Position numbers and translations under genes: made by a program. Below the pieces are notes generated by a model, which saw only the letters and a program-made list of their open reading frames with translations, did no database searches and was not told where the DNA came from. A DNA stretch of 64,000 nt from Dehalococcoidia bacterium (GTDB taxonomy: Bacteria > Chloroflexota > Dehalococcoidia > Tepidiformales > Tepidiformaceae): positions 1-64,000 of the forward strand of contig JADZEI010000011.1 of assembly GCA_020850615.1 (NCBI GenBank). Direction: 5' to 3'. This document shows positions 58,111 through 64,000 of this stretch, one piece after another. Position 1 is the stretch's first letter; each line of letters opens with the position of its first letter.

Positions 58111-59166
58111 ATGCCCGGTGCACGACGCGGCCGTCACCTGTTCCACTACATCGCCGCGGGCCTTGCCGGGGCGGGGATCGGGCTGGCGGCGATCGCGGCG
58201 TGCTCGCCGGTCGAGAGCGGCCCGCCGGCCGCGACAGCCACGCCCACGCTCCCGCCGATCACCCAGGTACCGGACGAACCGGCGACGCCCACGCCGCTCC
58301 CGCCGACCGCGACCCCGACGGCAACCGCCACACCAACGGCAACGCCGAGCGCGACGCCTCCGCCCGCAACGCCGCGCGCGGACCTCGTCGCGCTGCAGGA
58401 GCAGCTGGCTGCGGCGGTCGACGCCTACTGGACGGACGGCAACTACGCCTTCGCGGTGCTGGACCTCCAGACCGGCGAAACCGTGGGAGTGAACGCCGAC
58501 CGGGCGCAGCTCTCCGGGTGCGTGATGAACCTGTTCGTGCTCTACCGGGCCGCCCTGGACGTGCAGGAGGGGCGGTACGACGTTTCGGTGGTGGACGACC
58601 TGGTGGCATCGACGACGTGGAGTAGCAACGCCGCCACGGCCTACCGGCTCTACGCGATCGCCGGCGGCGGGGACGTGGCGGAGGGCGTGCGGCGGGTAGC
58701 GGAGCTGATCGACGAGCTCGGGCTGGCCGCGGACGTGATCATCGACCACCCGCCGGCGTTCGACGGCTCCGACGACCGGATCGGCACGGACGAGAACAAC
58801 TGGCTGACGGCGGAGGCGGCGAACCGCGCGCTCGCGGCGCTCTGGGCGGGGGAGCTGCTCGACGAGCCGTGGCGGACGTGGCTGCTGGACCACCTGGAGA
58901 ACGTGAAGCCGGGGCTGAACTACCTGACCGCGTCGGTGCCGGGCCAGGTGAGCCACAAGAACGGGTTCCTCGAAGCGACGAACGGCTTCGTCGACAACGA
59001 CGCGGGCATCGTCCGGTTCGAGCTCGACGGGCGCACGTACGCCTTCGCGGCGACGTTCCTGAGCGAGGAGGTGCCGTACAAGTACGGCGACATCAACCTC
59101 GGCCAGCAGCTGATGCGGCTCGCCTACGACGCGTTCGTGGAGCGGTACACGGCCCCGGCGGAGTAG
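58111..59166 (+). CDS. Lipoprotein with beta-lactamase-like serine hydrolase fold and altered active site
   Basis: This 351-residue protein has a lipoprotein signal (IGLAAIAAC), a Thr/Pro-rich linker of about 60 residues and a class A beta-lactamase-like domain. The position of the SxxK nucleophile reads G-C137-V-M-N140-LFVL, so the serine is Cys and the lysine Asn. The later motifs are STTWSSNAATAY (SxN-like) and H-K283-N-G. The fold is likely kept but the usual acyl-serine chemistry cannot be. It may be a binding protein or use Cys. GAGGAG precedes the ATG. Confidence 0.82.
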   Translation: MPGARRGRHLFHYIAAGLAGAGIGLAAIAACSPVESGPPAATATPTLPPITQVPDEPATPTPLPPTATPTATATPTATPSATPPPATPRADLVALQEQLAAAVDAYWTDGNYAFAVLDLQTGETVGVNADRAQLSGCVMNLFVLYRAALDVQEGRYDVSVVDDLVASTTWSSNAATAYRLYAIAGGGDVAEGVRRVAELIDELGLAADVIIDHPPAFDGSDDRIGTDENNWLTAEAANRALAALWAGELLDEPWRTWLLDHLENVKPGLNYLTASVPGQVSHKNGFLEATNGFVDNDAGIVRFELDGRTYAFAATFLSEEVPYKYGDINLGQQLMRLAYDAFVERYTAPAE

Positions 59167-59204
59167 CGGGAGGCGGGTGGGCCTCCCGCGGCGCCCGGCG
59201 GTGC

Positions 59205-59591
59205 TCAGTCTTCTAGGTCCGAGTCCATCGACGGCATCGAGAGGTCGTTGCGGGCCAGGTCCGGGTGCGCGGGCTTCTGGTCGTCGGGCCGGAGCGGCGG
59301 GACGGAGATGTTGATCACGATCGCGTCGCCGTCCTTCGCGCGGGCGGAGTGCAGGCTCCCGCGGGTCACGGTCGTGGCGTGGTGGAGCGGGAGCGGAATG
59401 TCCACGCCCTCGTTCGAAATGATCGCTTCGCCTTCGATGGTGACGTAGATCTGGTTAGTGTGGTGGTGGAGGTGCTGCTCCACAGCCTGGTGGCCAGCCT
59501 TGAGCCGGATGATACGGACGGTCGCGTCCGGGCATTCGTAGTCGAGCAGGAGCTGGTACCGGCCAACCATGGGCGGTCGCTGCTGGGCCAT
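59205..59591 (-). CDS. Cupin domain protein
   Basis: This 128-residue protein has a single cupin barrel. The metal motif AVEQHLHHHTNQIYVTIEGE supplies His ligands and Glu, and the second motif lies near LHHATTVTRGSLHSARA. It may be a dioxygenase, an isomerase or a binding protein. A GGAGGG ribosome site precedes the ATG. It is divergent from the SDR gene. Confidence 0.88.
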   Translation of the reverse strand: MAQQRPPMVGRYQLLLDYECPDATVRIIRLKAGHQAVEQHLHHHTNQIYVTIEGEAIISNEGVDIPLPLHHATTVTRGSLHSARAKDGDAIVINISVPPLRPDDQKPAHPDLARNDLSMPSMDSDLED

Positions 59592-59742
59592 GGGATCCCT
59601 CCAGTGGATTGCGCGGACATCGTACGGAAAACGGGCCGCGGTGTGGCCAATATCAGCATTCATCCTGCCGATGGCGATGCGCAGGCGCATGTTTTGCGCG
59701 CCCACTTCCGCCCGCGTAGATTCGCGGCACGGAGGTACACCA

Positions 59743-60558
59743 ATGGCAGGAGAGCTCGAAGGCAAGGTCGCCATCGTCACGGGGGCGGGGCGCATGCGCA
59801 GCATCGGGCGGCCGATCGCGGTCGCACTGGCACGGGCGGGGGCGAACGTCGTCCTGACCGGGACGGGCCGCTCACCGGACCGCTACCCGGACGACGAGAA
59901 GGCGGCCGGCTGGCGTGACATCGAATCGGTCGCGGACGAAGTCCGGGCGGAAGGTGCGAAGGCGCTCGCGCTCGTCTCGGACGTTTCGGACGAAAACGCG
60001 TGCAACCAGCTCATCGAGCGGACGGTGGCGGAGTACGGGCGGCTCGACATCCTCGTGAACAACGCGGGGGCAGCGCGTGGGGACGACCGCGTGCCGGTCA
60101 CGGAGCTCGGCTACGAGACCTGGAAGAAGGTGCTCGTCACGAACCTGGACGGCACGTTCCTGCTGTCGCGGGCGGCGGCGCGGCAGCTGGTGAAGCAGGG
60201 CGAGGGCGGAAGCATCGTCAACATCTCATCGATCGCGAGCAAGCTTGCGGGGGCGAACAGTGCTGCGTATTCGGCTTCGAAGGCGGGCATCAACGCGCTC
60301 AGCCATGCGATGGCGATGGAGCTGGCGGGGAACGACATCCGGGTGAACGCGGTGTGCCCGGGCATCATCGACACCTACCGGATGGACGACCTCGGCCGCG
60401 GGGAGACGTGGCAGGCGTTCGTGAAGCGGATGATCCCGCTGGGCTACGCGGGCGACGGCACGGAGTGCGCCGAGATGGTGCTCTTCCTGGTGACCGACCG
60501 GGGCAAGTGGATCACGGGCCAGGCGGTCAATGTGGACGGCGGGACGGTGTGGGGATAG
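59743..60558 (+). CDS. Short-chain dehydrogenase/reductase
   Basis: This 271-residue SDR has the cofactor motif VTGAGRMRSIGRP, the NNAG motif at about residue 106 and the catalytic pattern NISSIASKLAGANSAAYSASKAG (Ser, Tyr, Lys). The C-terminal ITGQAVNVDGGTVWG is typical. The GR-M-RSIGR insert after the glycine motif is slightly unusual but common in a branch of SDRs. GGAGG precedes the ATG. A heptamer array begins 6 nt after the stop. Confidence 0.95.
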   Translation: MAGELEGKVAIVTGAGRMRSIGRPIAVALARAGANVVLTGTGRSPDRYPDDEKAAGWRDIESVADEVRAEGAKALALVSDVSDENACNQLIERTVAEYGRLDILVNNAGAARGDDRVPVTELGYETWKKVLVTNLDGTFLLSRAAARQLVKQGEGGSIVNISSIASKLAGANSAAYSASKAGINALSHAMAMELAGNDIRVNAVCPGIIDTYRMDDLGRGETWQAFVKRMIPLGYAGDGTECAEMVLFLVTDRGKWITGQAVNVDGGTVWG

Positions 60559-60564
60559 CGGGAG

Positions 60565-60595
60565 CCGTTGTCCGTTGCCCGTTGTCCGTTGTCCG
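60565..60595. repeat. Solo heptamer array, unit CCGTTGT
   Basis: Four 7-nt units (CCGTTGT, CCGTTGC, CCGTTGT, CCGTTGT) plus CCG. It lies between the SDR stop codon and the intrinsic terminator at 60609. The unit is the reverse complement of the array at 30879-30899. Confidence 0.8.
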
Positions 60596-60608
60596 AGGCG
60601 GCGAATGA

Positions 60609-60637
60609 GAAGGGGCACCCAAACCGGGTGCCCCCTT
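60609..60637 (+). terminator. Intrinsic terminator after SDR gene
   Basis: A 10-bp stem AAGGGGCACCC/GGGTGCCCCCTT with loop AAACC and a short T run. It lies between the convergent SDR and secreted-protein genes. Confidence 0.75.
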
Positions 60638-60660
60638 CGTTGTGTGCGGGGTGAGGTGGT

Positions 60661-61170
60661 TCAGGGGAGGCTGATGTCGAAGCGGAAGCCGATGAGGGTG
60701 TCGTCGCCGAGGAGCTTGCCGGTGGAGACGGGGACGCCGTTGACGAGGATGGAGACGGCGGCGCCGGCGCGGTTCGCACAGGCCGCGTTCGGGCCGGTGA
60801 TCGACGAGAGGCCGTAGCCGGCCTGGCCGTTCGCGACTTCGACGCGCTTGCCGGGGCCGACCTTGCCATCGAAGGCGAGCTGGACGAGCGTGCCCGGAGG
60901 CGCGGCGACCCCGCCGATGCGGACGGTGCCGAAGATGCCGAGCGTGGGCGTCTCGGGGCTGCCGCCGCCCTGGCCAGGGGCACAGTAGGAGGGGTCCGGG
61001 GGCGGGACGGCGTCGCCGGCGAAGATGCCGTCGCTGGCGACCATGGGCAGGACGCCGCGCCGGGGAAGCCCGGACTGGGCCGAGGCGGATTGCAGCAGGA
61101 TGAGGAAGATTGCGGTCAGCGCGATGGCCCCGGCGAGCCCACCGGCGGCAAGGCGAGTGCGTATGGTCAC
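60661..61170 (-). CDS. Secreted hypothetical protein
   Basis: This 169-residue protein has a signal peptide (GGLAGAIALTAIFLILLQSASAQ, cut as shown near residue 33). The mature beta-rich domain contains FGTVRIGGVAAPPGTLVQLAFDG, a carboxypeptidase-regulatory-like strand pattern. The GTG at 61170 has GGAG 7 nt upstream. I recognise no specific family. It is probably a cell-surface or secreted protein. Confidence 0.7.
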   Translation of the reverse strand: MTIRTRLAAGGLAGAIALTAIFLILLQSASAQSGLPRRGVLPMVASDGIFAGDAVPPPDPSYCAPGQGGGSPETPTLGIFGTVRIGGVAAPPGTLVQLAFDGKVGPGKRVEVANGQAGYGLSSITGPNAACANRAGAAVSILVNGVPVSTGKLLGDDTLIGFRFDISLP

Positions 61171-61271
61171 AGGTGCGCTCCAGGGAAGGGTTTCGAGGGA
61201 CTGCCACAGTGTCGGCCGGGGACTCCGCACGATCCAGAGTGTGGCGCCCTGAGGTTAAGCGGGAGCGCTGC

Positions 61272-61277
61272 TATGCT
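61272..61277 (+). promoter_or_regulatory. -10 box of dus (leaderless)
   Basis: TATGCT ends exactly 7 nt before the ATG at 61284. Confidence 0.6.
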
Positions 61278-61283
61278 CGATGG

Positions 61284-62276
61284 ATGCGCATCCGGGAGAT
61301 CGAGGTCCGGGGGCTGGCCCGGCTGGCGCCGATGGCGGGGATCAGCAACGCGCCGTTCCGGCAGCTCGCGCGGGAGTGCGGCAGCGGGATGACCACGTCC
61401 GAGGAGATCGACGCGATCTCGCTGGTGCGCGGCAGCGAGGTGGCCCGCGAGATCGCGCGTTTCTATCCCGAGGAGCGGCCGCTCGCGATGCAGCTGCTGG
61501 GGTCCGACGCCGGGCTGCTCGTCCGCGCGGCCGAGGAGCTCCAGGAGGCGGGAGCGGACATCATCGACCTGAACATGGGCTGCCCGATGCCCAAGATCAC
61601 CAAGCAGGGCAAGGGCGCCGCACTGATGCGGGACGTGCCGGCAGCGGCGGAGCTCCTCCGCGAGCTGCGGCGGGCGATCCGCGTGCCGTTCACGGTGAAG
61701 ATCCGCGGCGGCTGGGACGACGAGCACCTCAACGCGGTCGAGGTCGCGCGGATGGCGGAGGACGAGGGCGTGGACGCGATCGTCGTGCACCCGAGGACGC
61801 GATCGCAGCGGTTCAGCGGCATGGCGCCGTGGGAGATCATCCGCGACGTGGTCGAGGCCGTGCGCATCCCGGTGACCGGCAACGGCGACGTGACCTCGAT
61901 GGCGGACGCGCGCGCGATGGTCGCGGGCACGGGCTGCGCGTCGGTGATGATCGGCCGGGGCGCGCTGGGGCGGCCGTGGGTGTTCGACGAGTCGTTCGAC
62001 GCGCGGCCGCGCGAGGAGCAGTGGCAGTACCGGGCGCAGGTGATCCGGCGCCACATCGAGCTGATCCGCGAGCATTTCGCGGAGAACGAGCGGTACGCCC
62101 TGAACCAGGCGCGCAAGCACCTGGGCTGGTACGTCGAGGGCGGACTGCCGGGCTGCAACGCGGCGAAGGCGGGCGTGCACCAGTCGCACAGCATGGACGA
62201 GGCGCTGCACGCGTTCTGGACGTGGTGGGAGCAGGTGACCCCGGCGGTGCTCGAGCGCGACGCGGCGGTCGCGTAG
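61284..62276 (+). CDS. dus: tRNA-dihydrouridine synthase
   Basis: This 330-residue flavoprotein reduces specific uridines in the tRNA D-loop. Marks are LAPMAGISNAPFRQLAREC, the catalytic cysteine in LNMGCPMPKITKQGKGAALM and the FMN-binding GNGDVTSMADARAMVAGTGC and MIGRGALGRPWVF. The C-terminal helical domain is present. Which Dus subtype it is cannot be told from motifs alone. The gene looks leaderless. Confidence 0.95.
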   Translation: MRIREIEVRGLARLAPMAGISNAPFRQLARECGSGMTTSEEIDAISLVRGSEVAREIARFYPEERPLAMQLLGSDAGLLVRAAEELQEAGADIIDLNMGCPMPKITKQGKGAALMRDVPAAAELLRELRRAIRVPFTVKIRGGWDDEHLNAVEVARMAEDEGVDAIVVHPRTRSQRFSGMAPWEIIRDVVEAVRIPVTGNGDVTSMADARAMVAGTGCASVMIGRGALGRPWVFDESFDARPREEQWQYRAQVIRRHIELIREHFAENERYALNQARKHLGWYVEGGLPGCNAAKAGVHQSHSMDEALHAFWTWWEQVTPAVLERDAAVA

Positions 62277-62280
62277 GGAG

Positions 62281-62976
62281 CTACGGCGCCGCGACGAGCT
62301 CCTTCGCGCGGCCGAAGACGGCGTCGAGCATCTCGACGGTGAGCCGGCCCGTGAAGGTGTTCTGCTGGCTGGGGTGGTAGGAGCAGAGGATGGTGCGGCC
62401 GCCGGCGATGGGCACTTCGCGGCCGTGACCGAAGGCGGGGAGCGGACGCAGGCCGGCGAGGCGGGCGGCAGCGCGGTAGGCGAAGGCGCCGAGCACGACA
62501 ATCACGCGCACCGAGGGCAGGAGCTCGTACTCGCGCTGGAGGTAGGGCGCGCAGGTGGCCGTCTCGTCCGGGGTGGGCTTGTTGTCCGGCGGGGCGCAGC
62601 GCACGGCGGCGGCGATGTAGCAGTCGCGCAGCGCGAGGCCGTCGTCGCGATGGCGGCTCTCGGGCTGGTTCGCGAACCCGGCGCGATGGAGCGAGGCGAA
62701 GAGCCAGTCGCCGGAGCGGTCACCGGTGAAGATGCGGCCGGTGCGGTTGCCGCCGTGCGCGGCCGGGGCGAGCCCGACGATGAGCAGGCGCGCCGCGGGG
62801 TCGCCCCAGCCGGGGATCGGGCGGCCCCAGTAGGTCTCGTCGCGAAAGGCGGCGCGCTTCTCCGTGGCGACACGTTCGCGCCATTCGACCAGGCGGGGAC
62901 AGCGTCGGCACCCGGTGACGTCCGCCTGGAGCGCAGCAAGCGTCGGAAGAACAAGGCGCGGGTCGGGCGCGGTCAC
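62281..62976 (-). CDS. Uracil-DNA glycosylase, family 5 (UdgB-like)
   Basis: This 231-residue enzyme removes uracil and related bases from DNA. It has the Fe-S cysteine pattern at the N-terminus (CRRCPRLVEW) and motif A GLAPAAHGGNRTGRIFTGDRS split near residue 72, in which the usual catalytic polar residue is Ala, as in family 5 UdgB. A later motif reads YHPSQQNTFTGRL. The GTG at 62976 overlaps the stop of the upstream gene (GTGA). Confidence 0.92.
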   Translation of the reverse strand: MTAPDPRLVLPTLAALQADVTGCRRCPRLVEWRERVATEKRAAFRDETYWGRPIPGWGDPAARLLIVGLAPAAHGGNRTGRIFTGDRSGDWLFASLHRAGFANQPESRHRDDGLALRDCYIAAAVRCAPPDNKPTPDETATCAPYLQREYELLPSVRVIVVLGAFAYRAAARLAGLRPLPAFGHGREVPIAGGRTILCSYHPSQQNTFTGRLTVEMLDAVFGRAKELVAAP

Positions 62977-63479
62977 TCGGCGGCGGCCCCGCGGGCGGCC
63001 CGTGCGGCACGGGCGGCCGCGACGCCGGCGCCCCAGCCCGGGCCGAGCGCCGCCTCGATGCGGTCGCGGAGCCCGGCGGCGAGCGCGGGGCCGGCGCCGC
63101 CGGTCGAGACGGCGACGGCAGCGCCACCATCGCGGAGGACGGCGGGCGTGAAGAACGTGCTCTCGTCCCGGGCGTCGGCGACGACGACGGGGATGCCGTG
63201 GGCGCGGGCGAGCTCGCCGGCGCGGCGGTTCACCTGGCGGTCGTCGGTGCACGCGAAGACCAGCGACCAGCGCGGCGTGGCGGTTATGTCCGCTCCTTCG
63301 AACGGGCGCGAGATGACCGTGACGCCCGGCCCTGCCAGGCCAGCCGTGACCACGGGCGCGACGACCACGACTTCGAACCCGCCTTCGACCAGGTTGCGGA
63401 CCTTGCGGAGGGCGATGGCGCCGCCGCCGATGACGAGCGCGGGCCCGGCGGCGGCCTGGAGGTCGATGAGCATGCCCAT
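62973..63479 (-). CDS. Precorrin-2 dehydrogenase / siroheme synthase N-terminal domain protein
   Basis: This 168-residue protein has the CysG N-terminal Rossmann domain, with LVIGGGAIALRKVRNLVEGGFEV and VVADARDESTFFTPAVLRDG. It oxidises precorrin-2 to sirohydrochlorin with NAD and may also insert iron. It lacks the C-terminal helical dimerisation region typical of full CysG. A TACACT box at 63486-63491 ends exactly 7 nt before the ATG. It is coupled to the UDG gene. Confidence 0.9.
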   Translation of the reverse strand: MGMLIDLQAAAGPALVIGGGAIALRKVRNLVEGGFEVVVVAPVVTAGLAGPGVTVISRPFEGADITATPRWSLVFACTDDRQVNRRAGELARAHGIPVVVADARDESTFFTPAVLRDGGAAVAVSTGGAGPALAAGLRDRIEAALGPGWGAGVAAARAARAARGAAAE

Positions 63480-63485
63480 GGGGTG

Positions 63486-63491
63486 AGTGTA
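63486..63491 (-). promoter_or_regulatory. -10 box of siroheme synthase gene (leaderless)
   Basis: Minus strand TACACT, ending 7 nt before the ATG at 63479. Confidence 0.6.
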
Positions 63492-63567
63492 CGGCTTCGC
63501 GGCGTGTGGCCGCGGTTCGAAGGCGGGGGCCGGATTATCATCTGGCGAGCAAGCGGAGGAGTTGCGC

Positions 63568-64000
63568 GTGCCCCACGACCCCTCACACCCTGCGCGGGAA
63601 CTGCCCGGCGGCGGCTCGTTCGCGTCGCTCATCGGCATGTCGCGGTTCACCGTGCTCATCCCGATCGTGGCGGTGCTGGCGACCTCGGTCGCGCTGTTCA
63701 CGCTTGCGGGCGTGCTGGCGGCGGTCGCCACGTGGGATTCGGCGAAGGCGGTGCTCGAAGGCGACATCCGGACGACGAACTTCGTCGTGAAGTACCTGAA
63801 GGTGGTCTCGACGACGCTCGAAGCGGTGGTGTTCTACCTGGTCGGGACGGGCCTGTACGTGCTGTTCATTGGGCCGCTGCCGGCGCTCAAGGCGCTCAAG
63901 GCGGAATCGCTGAAGGACCTGGAAGCGAAGCTGGTGAACGTGATCATCGTGATCATCGTCGTGCACTTCATGGAGCGCTTCGTCTCGGGCGGCGACCCGG
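63568..64000 (+). CDS. YqhA-family (UPF0114) membrane protein, 3' end cut by window
   Basis: At least 144 residues are visible. Three hydrophobic helices lie at about 30-55, 85-105 and 128-140, with SFASLIGMSRFTVLIPIVAVL and LEAVVFYLVGTGLYVLFIGPLP matching UPF0114/YqhA. Function is unknown. The GTG at 63568 has GGAGGAG upstream. The gene runs off the end of the window. Confidence 0.8.
   Translation, partial: MPHDPSHPARELPGGGSFASLIGMSRFTVLIPIVAVLATSVALFTLAGVLAAVATWDSAKAVLEGDIRTTNFVVKYLKVVSTTLEAVVFYLVGTGLYVLFIGPLPALKALKAESLKDLEAKLVNVIIVIIVVHFMERFVSGGDP

Overview
The window is a GC-rich (roughly 70% by eye), gene-dense bacterial chromosome segment with about 72 protein genes, one tRNA, one complete IS110-type insertion sequence and several families of short dispersed repeats. 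Gene content suggests a Gram-positive-like or monoderm lineage: FHA proteins, PBP2, RodA and PknB are clustered, there is an LCP ligase, thymidylate synthase is ThyX, there are many CoA-transferases, flavin oxidoreductases and DinB-fold proteins, and no LPS genes are seen. My best guess is Chloroflexota (Tepidiformia or Dehalococcoidia-like). That is an inference from gene families, not a demonstrated placement. Many genes look leaderless: a TANNNT -10 box ends exactly 7-8 nt before the start codon.

Layout. 0.2-3.1 kb: enoyl-CoA hydratase, M23 peptidase, thiolase. 3.4-5.6 kb: lipoprotein, tRNA-Pro(CGG), then a DUF4268 nuclease-like gene. 5.7-11.3 kb: an operon moxR - DUF58 - batD-like - batA - batB/batC fusion, joined by ATGA overlaps. 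11.5-16.4 kb: a solo Lrp sensor domain, a zinc ribbon, ndk, tsaB-tsaE, and a SulP transporter divergent from an ArsR regulator. 16.5-22.7 kb: Zn-alcohol dehydrogenase, a Fic toxin with a convergent putative antitoxin, MscS, PcrA/UvrD helicase, zinc-ribbon membrane protein. 23-29.8 kb: DinB protein, then PBP2-fhaA-fhaB facing rodA, which is divergent from a PknB-like kinase; quinone oxidoreductase. 30-41 kb: DinB, SprT-like, LCP, MoaD-like, a double CoA-transferase, an acyl-CoA dehydrogenase-like enzyme, a repeat-rich zone with an IS110 element, and thyX. 41.4-53.9 kb: DtxR regulator, c-di-GMP protein (REC-GGDEF-HD-GYP), degenerate GGDEF protein, small-molecule enzymes, and a lemA-htpX pair split by a mobile four-helix-bundle element. 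54-64 kb: two CoA-transferases with a nitronate monooxygenase-like enzyme, a beta-lactamase-fold lipoprotein with altered active site, cupin, SDR, dus, UDG, siroheme synthase and a YqhA-family membrane protein cut by the window end.

The most unusual signal is a set of 7-nt-period repeat arrays (3-4 units each, with different unit sequences at different loci) that mostly lie just after stop codons. Two loci carry inverted pairs. One pair flanks a 94-bp structured core (11337-11490). The other flanks an S23/IVP-type four-helix-bundle gene inserted between lemA and htpX (52908-53359), where the array itself supplies stop and restart codons. Three solo arrays (16484, 30879, 60565) look like empty or alternative sites. 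A second dispersed family (hairpin plus a conserved tail) shows compensatory base changes and was itself the target of the IS110 element. A third point of interest is a Fic toxin whose inhibitory motif is carried on a convergent, overlapping 60-residue gene.
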